Assembly: GCF_025399795.1 (NCBI RefSeq)
Contig: NZ_JAODTZ010000039.1
Span: 1-64,000, forward strand
Direction of reading: 5' to 3'
Length of the DNA: 64,000 nt
From: Streptomyces rhizosphaerihabitans
Lineage (GTDB): Bacteria > Actinomycetota > Actinomycetes > Streptomycetales > Streptomycetaceae
Part shown: one piece after another, positions 17,469 to 26,598 of the stretch
Layout: the number at the start of each line of letters is the position of its first letter
How positions within the stretch are numbered: the stretch's first letter is position 1
Notes under the pieces: generated by a model
Told to the model about the DNA's origin: nothing
What the model saw: the letters and a program-made list of their open reading frames with translations, nothing else
Databases searched by the model: none
Program-made: the position numbers and the translations under genes

Positions 17469-19598
17469 GTGAATGACGGAACGCTGTCTCATTCTTCTGA
17501 CCCCGACCGCTTGTTCGAGGTGTCGGATGAGCGGCTCGCGGCCGAGTTGAAGAGCCAGGGAGGCACGCCCGCGAACTATCCCGTCGGAGAGCTTCTGGAC
17601 CGCCACTGGGAGGCGGTGTTCTCTTACGCGAGGCTGTGCACCGATGGCGTACGTCCCGCCGGAATGCTCACCACAGCCTCATTCACGCGCCTGTTCGGGG
17701 ATTCGCTGCACCAGAGCGGGCCCAGCGCCGCGTGGCGGCCCCAACTGCTCGTCGCCGTCCGCCGCATAGCGGCCGAGTGGCTCGCGGACCCGCGGCGTGA
17801 ACTGCTCGATCCCGAACTCCTCGCCGAAGCGGAGCGGGAGGGCCGTGAGGACCGGGCGGCGGCACGACTGCTTCCGCCGGAAGGCAGGCGCCTGATCTCC
17901 CGGGCGTTCCAGCGGCTGCCCGAACCGGCCCGCTGCCTGCTGTGGCACGGGGAGGTGGAGGCCGAACAACCGGACGTGCCCGCCGCCCTGTTGGGAATTT
18001 TTCCGGAAGACGCGGTCGTCGAACTGGAACGAGCCAGGGAACGCCTGCGCCAGGAATGCCTGGAGATCCACCACGAACTCGCCCCGGGGGACGAGTGCCG
18101 CCGCTATCACCGCATGCTCGACGTCTCCTTCCGGCGCGGCGGCACCGACCTCGACCCCGACCTGCGGCGCCACATGGACGAATGCGGCCACTGCCGTTAC
18201 GCAGCAGACCAGTTGAGCCAGTTCAACGGTGATCTCGCCGTCCCGCTCGCCGAGGCGGTGCTCGGCTGGGGTGCCCGCGCCTACGTGGCTTCCCGGCAGG
18301 CGCGGTCCGCCGCCGGCGCGCAGGCGTCCCGAGAGCCGGGGACCGGCCGCGCGGACCAGGGGATGCCTCTCGCCGACGGGCCGACGGCTGCCGGGAGCGG
18401 GCCGGCCCCCGAGACCGCCCGCATCGAGACCGCCCGCATCGTCGAGTTCCAGCCCGAGGCCGACGCCGTACGCCCACCGGGCCTCCCCCCGCGCACCCCC
18501 CCGAACGCTCCGCCGCACGCCGACGCCCCGCCCACGGCCCACGAGGAGGCCGCCGCGCAACCGGCCGCCCCCTCCCGACGCGGCGCGCCCGCATCCGGTG
18601 GAGGCACCCGCGGCTCCCGCCGCCGAGGTACGCCCCTCTCCGGCCTCGGCCCGCGTTCCTCCCGCAGGGCCACAGGGCACAAGGCCCCACGGCGTGCTCC
18701 GGGGCGCCGCAACGTCGCCCTCGCCGTGCTGACCGTCAGCGCGCTGGTCCTGATCCCGCTGGTTCTGTGGGCATCCGACTCGGGCATCGGCGGTCAGAGC
18801 GGTACGGCCGACGGCAGCCGCTCCTCGGCGGTACCGAGTCGGCGTGACAACCCGTCCTGGGTCGGGACCGGCGAGCAGAAGGACGGCACCGTGCACGGCC
18901 GGCTGCGCAACGCCGCGACCGGGCTGTGTGTCGGTATCGCCGGAACCACGGCCGCGAGCGGTGTGGAGACCCGGCTCATCCCGTGTTCGTCGGAGGCGGC
19001 CACGGAATGGTCGTATGCGGCGGACGGGCTGTTGCGCGACGCGGCCCACCCCGACCTGTGTCTCGACTCCCACCTCGGCTACTCCGTCCAGCTGGCCACC
19101 TGTACGGGCGCATCGCAGCCCGGCACCAAGAACGTCCGCTACGACTTCACCCTCCAGGGCATGCTGGTGCCGCGCTGGAACCAGGATCTGGCCCTCGCCC
19201 CCGCGTCGGCCGAGGGGGAGTCGGCGCTCGTCCTCAAGCTCCGTACGGACGAGCCGATCCAGCACTGGACGCTCGACGCCTCGGCGCCGTCGCTCCAACT
19301 GGAAGTCGTCAACTGGGACTCCACCGACGGCGACGGGAAGGGCTCCTCCGCCCGGGAGCGGTCCACGTCCTCGGCGGCCCCGGCACCCACCGCCACCCCG
19401 ACGCCCACCGCGGCACCGTCGACCGCGGGCCGGACCACGTCGACCGCGGTTCCGTCCGACGGCTCCTGCTCCTCCCTCTCCGCCTCCTGTCCGGGGGACG
19501 GCCACAACGGCTCGGTCCGGGACGGCGGATACGGCACGGGCTCCGGTGCCGGCGGCGACGGATCGTTCGACGGAGGAGGCCAGGGAGGCCGCCGGTGA
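17469..19598 (+). CDS. Sigma-like, zinc-finger, transmembrane and ricin-lectin fusion protein
   Basis: 709 residues. Residues about 35-220 resemble an ECF-type sigma region, weakly conserved (LLDRHWEAVFSYARL, then FQRLPEPARCLLWHGEVE). Residues 235-242 (HMDECGHC) match the H-X3-C-X2-C zinc anti-sigma motif. A disordered Pro/Ala-rich linker leads to a single membrane helix at about 415-436. The outside part carries a ricin B-like lectin domain (about 470-605) and a Ser/Thr/Gly-rich tail. GTG 17469 has GGGAGGAAAG upstream. The layout suggests that an external carbohydrate signal is sensed and transmitted to an inner sigma/anti-sigma module. Whether the sigma part binds RNA polymerase is unknown. 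Confidence 0.75.
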   Translation: MNDGTLSHSSDPDRLFEVSDERLAAELKSQGGTPANYPVGELLDRHWEAVFSYARLCTDGVRPAGMLTTASFTRLFGDSLHQSGPSAAWRPQLLVAVRRIAAEWLADPRRELLDPELLAEAEREGREDRAAARLLPPEGRRLISRAFQRLPEPARCLLWHGEVEAEQPDVPAALLGIFPEDAVVELERARERLRQECLEIHHELAPGDECRRYHRMLDVSFRRGGTDLDPDLRRHMDECGHCRYAADQLSQFNGDLAVPLAEAVLGWGARAYVASRQARSAAGAQASREPGTGRADQGMPLADGPTAAGSGPAPETARIETARIVEFQPEADAVRPPGLPPRTPPNAPPHADAPPTAHEEAAAQPAAPSRRGAPASGGGTRGSRRRGTPLSGLGPRSSRRATGHKAPRRAPGRRNVALAVLTVSALVLIPLVLWASDSGIGGQSGTADGSRSSAVPSRRDNPSWVGTGEQKDGTVHGRLRNAATGLCVGIAGTTAASGVETRLIPCSSEAATEWSYAADGLLRDAAHPDLCLDSHLGYSVQLATCTGASQPGTKNVRYDFTLQGMLVPRWNQDLALAPASAEGESALVLKLRTDEPIQHWTLDASAPSLQLEVVNWDSTDGDGKGSSARERSTSSAAPAPTATPTPTAAPSTAGRTTSTAVPSDGSCSSLSASCPGDGHNGSVRDGGYGTGSGAGGDGSFDGGGQGGRR

Positions 19599-19678
19599 GG
19601 CGACGGGTGCGACGGCCCCTTTGGACGGTCGGGCTGGAATACCGTGTCCCCTCGGGGAGTTGGTCAATCGACTGAGGG

Positions 19679-20209
19679 GTGGTCGTGCGGGGGCGGAACG
19701 GGGAGTCCCCTCTTGGGGCGATAGCGGCCGTGACGGTGTTCGTGGCCGTGTTGCTCGCGACGGCCGGTGCAGTGCTCTGGACCAGCGTGCCGAACTTGGC
19801 TCTCGCGGCGCATTGGGACGGGACCTCGGGGGTGATGTCGATTCGCTCGTGCAGCGAGGTGGGGTCTCCCAAAGAGCGACATCAACGATGTTCGGGGTCT
19901 TTTCGGTCGGATGACGGCAAGACGGTGGATCCGGATGCGGCGATCTCCGAGCCCCTGGCTCCAGGGACAGCGCTGGCGGTCCAGCGTGCGCCGGACGGCA
20001 CCTACGCCAGTGCGGGGATCGCGGCCTTCTTCGGCTGGCTCGCCGTGACCTCTCTCGGTGCTGCGCTGGGTGGCGCCGCGGTGCTGATCGGTATCGTCCT
20101 GACCGTCCGCGCACGCGTGCGCGCAGGCTGGATGACGATTTTGGGTTTTCTGATCGCGGCCCTGCTCTTTGCGTCGACCGGCGCGATCGCGGGAGCTGTG
20201 GCCGGATAG
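19679..20209 (+). CDS. Small membrane protein of unknown function
   Basis: About 176 residues. Hydrophobic segments lie near 13-35, 112-138 and 152-174, with a polar external loop containing two cysteines (SIRSCSEVG and QRCSGSF). I recognise no family. GTG 19679 or GTG 19685 could be the start; AGGGG at 19675-19679 favours the second. GC bias is lower than in neighbouring genes, which suggests less conserved or more recently acquired DNA. Confidence 0.55.
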   Translation: MVVRGRNGESPLGAIAAVTVFVAVLLATAGAVLWTSVPNLALAAHWDGTSGVMSIRSCSEVGSPKERHQRCSGSFRSDDGKTVDPDAAISEPLAPGTALAVQRAPDGTYASAGIAAFFGWLAVTSLGAALGGAAVLIGIVLTVRARVRAGWMTILGFLIAALLFASTGAIAGAVAG

Positions 20210-20564
20210 GGCTACTCGCTGTTCGATCGTGCGGGCCGCTGACCCCCTTCTTGCCGGTGGCCGTTGGCGCGCCCGCGAAGTTCGCACACCTGCTGGCGGC
20301 CGCTCCTCCAAGCGCCAAGTCGTTCGAACAGTGCGCCGGCGGTCAGCAGCAGCCCGAACAAGGCAACATGCCCAGACCTCAACGCGGGCCGGGTGCCGAC
20401 CGTGGCCCCTGCACGGACGGTCGCGGACAGAGCAGATCGACCTGAGCGGCGAGCGACTCCACTCCCTGCCCCGCATGAGGGAGCCCCGGCGTTAGTCGCC
20501 CTCGTGGCGCGCGGTGATTTAACCTGATTGGGATATGTGTGCGAATTAATGCCGGGGGTACGCC
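20210..20564. other. Spacer before the 5'-nucleotidase gene
   Basis: No supported gene. The last 60 bases are AT-richer than the surroundings (ATTTAACCTGATTGGGATATG) and may hold a promoter; I could not assign -35 and -10 boxes with confidence. Confidence 0.4.
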
Positions 20565-21524
20565 GTGGCCGTCTACGAACTAAAGAACCGTCTGGTCGTC
20601 GGTATCGCCTCCAGCGCACTGTTCAACCTGGCGGAGGCGGATGCCGTCTTCCGCGATCAGGGAGAGGAGGCCTATCGCGCCTACCAGGAGGAGCACCTTG
20701 ACGACACGCTGGACAAAGGGGTGGCCTTCCCCTTCATCCGCAGGCTGCTGTCCCTGAACGACCTCTCACCCGATGACCCTCTGGTCGAGGTCATCATCCT
20801 GTCCCGCAATGATCCCGACACCGGGTTGCGGGTCATGCGGTCCATCAAGTCCTATGGCCTGCAGATCAGTCGGGCCATCTTCATGCAGGGCCGCTCGCCC
20901 TACCACTTCATGCCCGCCCTGAACATGTCCCTGTTCCTCTCCGCGAACGAGGACGACGTTCGCGAGGCCGTCGCGCTCGGGCTGCCCGCCGGCCGCGTGC
21001 TCGGCCCAGCGATGGCCGACGAGAGCGATGACCAGGACCTGCGGATCGCCTTCGACTTCGATGGAGTCCTCGCCGACGACGCCGCGGAACGGGTCTACCA
21101 GGCCGGCGGCATCGAGGACTTCCGCTTCCACGAAGCGGCGAACGCCGCCACCCCGCACGACCCGGGTCCGCTACGCGACTTCCTCGCAGGCGTCAATCGG
21201 CTCCAGCGGCGCGAAGAAGAACAACGGGCAGAAGACGCCAACTACAAGATCCGCGTCCACGTCTCCCTCGTCACCGCTCGCAACGCACCCGCTCACGAAC
21301 GCCCGGTGCGCAGCCTGAAGAACTGGGGTGTGGCCGTCAACGACGCCTTCTTCCTCGGCGGCATAGACAAGAGCACGATCATGGAGGTCCTCAAGCCCCA
21401 CATCTTCTTCGACGACCAGGTCGGACACCTGACCGGCACCGCCCGCAGCACGCCCAGCGTGCACATCCCCTTTGGGAAGATAAACGAACCGGACCGCCCG
21501 GCGACCGGGCAAGCGCAGCAATGA
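20565..21524 (+). CDS. 5'-nucleotidase (PF06189 family)
   Basis: 319 residues. The sequence follows the cytosolic 5'-nucleotidase family that includes animal NT5C1A: an N-terminal VVGIASSALF, the HAD-like motif DFDGVLADD at 164-172 with both aspartates, a Thr/Ser motif region (VSLVTARNAPAHERPVRSL), and a final FFDDQ acidic pair. The expected reaction is dephosphorylation of nucleoside monophosphates, probably AMP or IMP. GTG 20565 is preceded by GGGGG. It appears to be a single-gene unit. Confidence 0.87.
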   Translation: MAVYELKNRLVVGIASSALFNLAEADAVFRDQGEEAYRAYQEEHLDDTLDKGVAFPFIRRLLSLNDLSPDDPLVEVIILSRNDPDTGLRVMRSIKSYGLQISRAIFMQGRSPYHFMPALNMSLFLSANEDDVREAVALGLPAGRVLGPAMADESDDQDLRIAFDFDGVLADDAAERVYQAGGIEDFRFHEAANAATPHDPGPLRDFLAGVNRLQRREEEQRAEDANYKIRVHVSLVTARNAPAHERPVRSLKNWGVAVNDAFFLGGIDKSTIMEVLKPHIFFDDQVGHLTGTARSTPSVHIPFGKINEPDRPATGQAQQ

Positions 21525-21704
21525 GGCTCGCCCCGGACCGAGTCCGGGCCGCGAAACCCCCACGCCGGCTTGCCCTGCCCGGCCCGTGCACCGAAACCGA
21601 ACCGATCGCCATCAACGACGGCTGTCGCGAGTCCGTCGACTCGTGGGCCGACCTGCTGCCGCGAGCGACGAAACGCGGGAATTCGCCGGCGAGAAGTTCC
21701 AGCG

Positions 21705-21734
21705 TTGACATCTTTACGGGCAGTCGCTTTACTC
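21705..21734 (+). promoter_or_regulatory. Possible promoter of the GH114 gene
   Basis: A consensus TTGACA at 21705-21710 is followed after 17-18 bases by TTTACT/TTACTC, a poor -10. The rest of 21525-21881 shows no gene. The distance to the ATG at 21882 would give a leader of about 140 bases. Confidence 0.35.
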
Positions 21735-21881
21735 CGGGACAGCACCGGAGCCGTGCTCCGTGTTCAGAGACACGCCCAGCCGGTATGCAGGCCCCGCGCC
21801 GCGAGCCCGGCCCGAGTCGCCAGGACGGCCTTACGCGTCCGAGGCGGGGACGTGCCCTCTCCCCCCTGGGAGCTCATCCAC

Positions 21882-22697
21882 ATGAGCCGTTTCAGCCCCC
21901 CTTCCCGCAAGCTCATGGGCACCGTCATCGGCGCGGCAGCGCTGGTCGGTGCTCTGGTCGCCCCGACGGCCTCCGCGCAGGCCGCAGCCGTGCCCCTGCC
22001 GCCCACCCACGTCGGCTTCGACTATCAGATCGGCGGTGCCTACACCCCGCCGGCCGGGGTGAAGGTCGTCACCCGGGACAACGCCGCCTCCCCGGCGGCA
22101 GGCCTGTACAACATCTGCTACGTCAACGCCTTCCAGGCGCAGCCGGGTGCCGAGAGCGAGTGGGACTCCGACCTGCTCCTGCGCGACTCGTCCGGCAAGG
22201 TCGTTTACGACGAGGACTGGGGCGAGGCCTTCCTCGACATCAGCACCGACGGCAAGCGGCAGCGGATCGCCGGCAAGATAGGAAGCCTCATCGACAACTG
22301 CAGGGCCAAGGGCTTCCAGGCGATCGAGCCCGACAACTACGACAGCTACACCCGCTCCGGGAATCGCCTGACGGCCGGCAACGCGCAGGCGTTCATCAAG
22401 CTGCTCTCCGCCCGCGCCCACGCGGACGGCCTGGCCATCGGCCAGAAGAACACTCCCGAGCTGGCAGGCAACCACACCGCCAACGGTCTGGACTTCGCCG
22501 TGGCCGAGGAGTGCGGCCAGTACGACGAGTGCGGCGACTACACCAGCGCCTTCGGAAACAACGTGATGGTGATCGAGTACACCAACTCCGGCAGGTCGAA
22601 GGCCTGCAACGGGTGGGGCGGCACGCTGAGCATCGTCCAGCGCGACCTGGACGTCAAACCGGCGGGCAGCAGCGGCTACGTGCGCAAGACCTGCTAG
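21882..22697 (+). CDS. Secreted GH114 endo-alpha-1,4-polygalactosaminidase-like glycosidase
   Basis: 271 residues with an N-terminal signal peptide (basic start, hydrophobic 12-27, then TASAQAAA). The mature part has the GH114 barrel pattern: FDYQIGG, YNICYVNAFQ, KGFQAIEPDNYDSYTR and IGQKNTPEL. The acidic residues of AIEPDNYD and AEECGQ are candidate catalytic groups. Characterised GH114 enzymes cleave alpha-1,4-linked galactosamine polymers. ATG 21882 has GGGAG upstream. The gene converges on a deacetylase-fold lipoprotein, a pairing that matches partially deacetylated galactosamine polysaccharides. Confidence 0.87.
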   Translation: MSRFSPPSRKLMGTVIGAAALVGALVAPTASAQAAAVPLPPTHVGFDYQIGGAYTPPAGVKVVTRDNAASPAAGLYNICYVNAFQAQPGAESEWDSDLLLRDSSGKVVYDEDWGEAFLDISTDGKRQRIAGKIGSLIDNCRAKGFQAIEPDNYDSYTRSGNRLTAGNAQAFIKLLSARAHADGLAIGQKNTPELAGNHTANGLDFAVAEECGQYDECGDYTSAFGNNVMVIEYTNSGRSKACNGWGGTLSIVQRDLDVKPAGSSGYVRKTC

Positions 22698-22721
22698 ACC
22701 GCGGGCCGACTCGAGTCGGGT

Positions 22722-22760
22722 GCCGGCCTGCGGCGGCTGGGGGTGCCGTCGCAGGCCGGC
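22722..22760. terminator. Bidirectional terminator between GH114 and deacetylase-like genes
   Basis: GCCGGCCTGCG at 22722-22732 pairs perfectly with CGCAGGCCGGC at 22750-22760 across a 17-base loop. A 14-bp perfect palindrome, CCGACTCGAGTCGG, precedes it at 22706-22719. Confidence 0.65.
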
Positions 22761-22881
22761 ATGGCTTCCACCGTCCCGTACTCGGCCGTCTTCTTCGAAC
22801 TGGTCCAGCGGGACCCGGGACACCAGGGCTGCGGCGCCCAGAACGCCCCCATGCGTTTGCCGCCCAGCACGCGGCGTGATC

Positions 22882-24096
22882 CTAACCGGCCGTGCCCAGG
22901 AACTCGGCCCAGCCGCCGAGCGGCGACTGCCCGACGCCGAGCGTGCGCAACTTCCGCAGGACCGCGGGGTCCTGGGCCTCCAGCCACTGCACGAGCTGGC
23001 GGAAGGAGACCATGCGGACGTCGTCGTGGGCGGCCATCCGGGAGACGGCCTCCTCGACGGCGTCCATGTAGATGCCGCCGTTCCAGCGCTCGAAGTGGTT
23101 GCCGATGAAGAACGGGGCCCGGTTGCCCTCGTAGGCACGCCGGAAGCCGGCGAGGTAGCTGTCGCGGGCCTGGGTGCGCCAGGCGTCGTACCGGGTGCGG
23201 TCGCCGAGAGGGTTGGCGTTCGACTGGTTGGCCATCAGGTTGTAGTCCATCGACAGGACCTGGAAGGAATGGCCGGGGAAGGGAACGGACTGGAGCGGGA
23301 AGTCCCAGATCTTGCCGCCCTGTACCTTCCCGGGCCACATCTGGAGTCCGCCGGACGAGCTGGCGTCGTACTTCCAGCCGAGAGCGGCGGCGGTCGGCAG
23401 CAGGTTCGACTGGCCCTCCAGGCATGGGGTGCGGCCGCCGGTCAGCTCCTTCTCGTAGTCGAAAGGCAGCGGTTCCAGGTCGGTGAAGCCGGTGTTGGTC
23501 CGCCACTCGGTGACGAACTTCTTCGCCTGCTCGATCTCGCTGCGCCACTCGGCGGGCGACCAGCGGCGGACCCCGTCCGGACCGCAGAAGTGACCGTTGA
23601 AGTGGGTGCCGATCTCGTGGCCCTCCAGCCAGGCCGCGCGTATCTGCTGGAGCGTCGCGTGTATGTGCCGGTCGGAGAGATAGCCGATAGCGGAGGCGCC
23701 GACAGGGTGCTGCGGCGGCTGGTACAGGTGCTTCTTCGACTCGGGCAGGGTGTAGATGCCGCTGAGGAAGAACGTCATCGACGCCCCGTGGTCGGCGGCG
23801 ACCTTGCGGAAGCGGGAGAACAGCTTGTTGCTGAGCTCGCCCGCGCCGTCCCAGGAGAAGACGACGAACTGCGGGGGGCGTTCGCCGGGCTTGAGGCGCT
23901 CCGCCTTCGGCTGCTTGGGCTGGGCTCCGGTGTCCGCTGTGGAGCCGTCGCCGATCGGTTTGACCGGCCGGAGCCGCGCCTGGCTGTTGCCGCTGCCTCC
24001 GACGGACCAGTCGTTGGCCGAGCAGGCCGACAGGGCTCCCAGCGCGCCCGCCGAAGCCGTCGCGGCCAGCAGCCGCCTGCGTGAGACACCGCTCAT
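22882..24096 (-). CDS. Tat lipoprotein with polysaccharide-deacetylase-like fold
   Basis: 404 residues. The N-terminus has a Tat motif (SRRRLL, 5-10), a hydrophobic stretch and a lipobox ending at Cys25 (LSAC), so it is probably exported folded and lipid-anchored. Deacetylase landmarks are present: FSWDGAGE at 80-87 with Asp83 as the motif-1 aspartate, and GTHFNGHF with His165 and His169 as motif 2. Together they supply an Asp-His-His metal triad. The family is large in actinobacteria and annotated as hypothetical, so substrate is not known. ATG 24096 has a GGGGGAAGA ribosome site. Convergence with GH114 suggests action on an amino-sugar polymer. Confidence 0.75.
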   Translation of the reverse strand: MSGVSRRRLLAATASAGALGALSACSANDWSVGGSGNSQARLRPVKPIGDGSTADTGAQPKQPKAERLKPGERPPQFVVFSWDGAGELSNKLFSRFRKVAADHGASMTFFLSGIYTLPESKKHLYQPPQHPVGASAIGYLSDRHIHATLQQIRAAWLEGHEIGTHFNGHFCGPDGVRRWSPAEWRSEIEQAKKFVTEWRTNTGFTDLEPLPFDYEKELTGGRTPCLEGQSNLLPTAAALGWKYDASSSGGLQMWPGKVQGGKIWDFPLQSVPFPGHSFQVLSMDYNLMANQSNANPLGDRTRYDAWRTQARDSYLAGFRRAYEGNRAPFFIGNHFERWNGGIYMDAVEEAVSRMAAHDDVRMVSFRQLVQWLEAQDPAVLRKLRTLGVGQSPLGGWAEFLGTAG

Positions 24097-24251
24097 GATT
24101 CTTCCCCCGTCGTTCTTGGTACCGGCCCGGGTCGTGCGGCCGGCGCCCTCATCCGTACGACGCGCCGTTCACCGGGTGCGTCAAACGGTGGGATGCGCGA
24201 AATTCCGGAGAAGGTCGCGCGAACCTGGACGTGTAGCCATTCCGTGACAAA

Positions 24252-24280
24252 CCCCGCCACCTGGGGGACGGGTGGCGGGG
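24252..24280 (-). terminator. Terminator after the DUF4232 gene
   Basis: CCCCGCCACC at 24252-24261 pairs perfectly with GGTGGCGGGG at 24271-24280, a 10-bp stem with a 9-base loop, 35 bases past the stop of the minus-strand gene. Confidence 0.65.
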
Positions 24281-24314
24281 CCGGGGGAGCGGGACGGCCG
24301 TCGTGGGCGTGCGG

Positions 24315-25064
24315 TCAGGCGCCGCTCCCGGGGCGGACGACCGTCAGGGAGACCGACGAGGCGTTGCCGGACACGGGCACCTTGCCCCCCGTCCACGTCA
24401 CCGTGAGGGAGTCCCTCTCGTCGGGCGGTGTGACGATCAGCGAGGCGGGCGTCGCCGTATGGGCCCCGCTGATCTCCGGGTTGGAGAAGGTCAGACCCGA
24501 CCACGCGCTGTGCCCGGGTGCGAGTGCGACCGTCGTCGGCGCGCCCGAGGACCGCAGCGGGTCGGGGCCGAGCTGCTTGCCGGACGCGTCGACGAACGCC
24601 GCTCCGGGATACCCGCGCACCGTGCAGGTGCGCCCGGAGGTGTTCGTCAGGACGATGGGGAAGTTCTCCTGCCCCGCCCCCGGGTCGTTGCGGCCGACGG
24701 AGGCGCGCAGCTCCGAGGTGTGGCAGCGGCCGCCGCCGGCCGCGCTCCCCGCGGAGGCCGAGGCCGGGGCGGATCCCGTCCCAGTTCCCGTCCCGGTTCC
24801 CGTCTTCTTCGAGGAGGCGCTCGCGGCCGGGGTGGCCGCTCCGGTGGAGCCCGCCTTCGTGCCGGTGTCGCCGGAGGCCGGTCCGGCCGTGCCGGGAAGG
24901 GTCTTCGGAGTGCTCTGCGGGGTGCTGTTGCCGCAGGCGGTGAGCAGGCTCAGCAGTGCGACACCCACGAGCAGCGCGGCCCGTCGTGCGGCGGGTGAAG
25001 CGTGGTGTGTGGACACCGGGTCGGGCCGGTCCGGGTTCGCCACCCAGCGCGGGAAGGTCGACAT
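24315..25064 (-). CDS. DUF4232 cell-envelope lipoprotein
   Basis: 249 residues. After an unusual 30-residue cytoplasmic-looking start there is a hydrophobic segment and a lipobox (LLTAC). A long Ser/Thr/Gly/Ala linker with TG repeats follows. The C-terminal 130 residues form a DUF4232 domain (CHTSELRASVG, then TNTSGRTCTVRGYPGAAFVD), including two conserved cysteines. The function of DUF4232 is unknown. ATG 25064 has AAGGAG seven bases upstream. The gene is in the same direction as the Ser/Thr kinase upstream. Confidence 0.82.
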   Translation of the reverse strand: MSTFPRWVANPDRPDPVSTHHASPAARRAALLVGVALLSLLTACGNSTPQSTPKTLPGTAGPASGDTGTKAGSTGAATPAASASSKKTGTGTGTGTGSAPASASAGSAAGGGRCHTSELRASVGRNDPGAGQENFPIVLTNTSGRTCTVRGYPGAAFVDASGKQLGPDPLRSSGAPTTVALAPGHSAWSGLTFSNPEISGAHTATPASLIVTPPDERDSLTVTWTGGKVPVSGNASSVSLTVVRPGSGA

Positions 25065-25206
25065 GTCACCACTCCTTGGATATCTCGGCACGAGTTCGTC
25101 GCCCGTGCGCAGGGCGCGTTGTGCCCGTCACTACTCTCGGATGCGCCCGGAGGCCGAAAAGTTCGCGGGACCGCCGACGAATTCGGCCGGGACCGCCCGC
25201 CCAGGG

Positions 25207-26598
25207 TCAGGCCTTGAGGCGTACGGACCCGATGACGCCGTCGGCCGTGTCGTCGTCGCCGCTCTCCTGGCGGATCTGGACGTACACCTGGGGCTGCCCG
25301 GCGCCGCCCGCCGCGGTCAGCGCCGCCTCGATGAGGGGCCCGTCCTCGCCCGCGCAGCCGTCCCAGGTCCGTACCAGCCCGTGCCAGCGTGCGCCGGAGT
25401 AGGCGCGACTGCCGGCGTAGTGGCATCCGGGGTGCGTGATGGCGCGGACCTCGCCGGTCACGTCGCCGTGTTCGCTGAGTCCTATGAAGGCTCCGTCGAC
25501 GCCGGAGCCGAGGTTCTGCCAGCGCGCCAGGTGGTTCGCGACGACGAGACCGGGTTCCTTGCCGTCCTGGAGTCCGAGCGCCCGTGGATTCCACCCCGAG
25601 TCGCGCAACTGCCCGCCCCAGGAGGCCGGTACCTCCACCGTGATCCGGCCTGTGCCGTCCCCGACCCGGAGGGTCCTCGGGGCGGGTCCGCGGGTCAGCA
25701 GGACGGCGGTGGCAGCGACGGCGCAGGCCACGACGAGGCCCGTCAGTGTCAGGAGCGCGACGTGCCGACGCCGCCGGGGCCCGGGGACGCGCCCGCCCGA
25801 GGCCTCCTCGGCCAGTCGGTCGAGCTCCGTGGCGAAGGCGGCCGCGGTCGGCCAGCGCCGCTCCCGGTCGGGTTCCATGGCGCGCAGCAGCGCCCGCCCG
25901 ACGTCCGGGCCGACGTCCGTACGGAGCCGGTCGGGGCGTTCGACCTTGCCGGGCGGGCCCGGAACCGAACCGGTGACGAGGTGGTGACCGAGGGCGCCCA
26001 GGCTGTACACGTCGGCCCGCGCGTCGATCCCGGAGCCGGGCTGGGCCTGCTCGGGCGGGGTGTAGCCGGCCGAACCCGCCGCGATGGTGAGTCCGGAGGC
26101 CTGGGCCAGGCTCTTGGCCAGCCCGAGATCGGCCAGCAGGACCCGGTCGGCTCCACCGGGGGTGGTGCGCAGCAGTACGTTGGACGGCTTGATGTCACGG
26201 TGCACGATCCCGGCCTCGTGCAGCGCGGCCGCGCCCCGGGCCGCCAGGGCCGTCAGGCGCAGCGCCTCGGCCACGGGCAGCACTCCGGCCTCGATCCGGT
26301 CGGCGAGGGTGCCCCCGTCGGCGTACTCCATGACGAAGTAGGGCCTGCCGTCGGGGAGTTCACCGATGTCGTAGACCTGGACGACCCGGTTCGAGTCGGC
26401 CTTGCGCAGCAACCGGGCCTCGGAGAGGAAGCGTTCCCGGATGTCCAGGCGGTCGATCCAGTTCTCGGAGAGCACCTTGACCGCGACGGTCGCGTCGAGG
26501 ACGTCGTCATGGGCGAGCCAGACCACGCCGAAACCACCGGCGCCCAGGCGCCGTTCCAGGCGGTAGCGGCCGATCCGCTCCAGGGGGTCCCTCAGCAC
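25207..26598 (-). CDS. Membrane Ser/Thr protein kinase with external domain
   Basis: 463 residues. The kinase domain spans about 10-265: glycine loop LGAGGFGVV, Lys41 in VAVKVL, HRDIKPSN with Asp135, and DLG in place of DFG at 157-159. The APE region reads YTPPEQ. One membrane helix covers about 280-301. The external part (about 305-463) contains two cysteines and no PASTA repeats. GTG 26598 has GGAGCGTCC directly upstream and starts the fold after a normal short lead. An ATG at 26724 is possible but lacks a good ribosome site. Targets are unknown. Confidence 0.87.
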   Translation of the reverse strand: MLRDPLERIGRYRLERRLGAGGFGVVWLAHDDVLDATVAVKVLSENWIDRLDIRERFLSEARLLRKADSNRVVQVYDIGELPDGRPYFVMEYADGGTLADRIEAGVLPVAEALRLTALAARGAAALHEAGIVHRDIKPSNVLLRTTPGGADRVLLADLGLAKSLAQASGLTIAAGSAGYTPPEQAQPGSGIDARADVYSLGALGHHLVTGSVPGPPGKVERPDRLRTDVGPDVGRALLRAMEPDRERRWPTAAAFATELDRLAEEASGGRVPGPRRRRHVALLTLTGLVVACAVAATAVLLTRGPAPRTLRVGDGTGRITVEVPASWGGQLRDSGWNPRALGLQDGKEPGLVVANHLARWQNLGSGVDGAFIGLSEHGDVTGEVRAITHPGCHYAGSRAYSGARWHGLVRTWDGCAGEDGPLIEAALTAAGGAGQPQVYVQIRQESGDDDTADGVIGSVRLKA

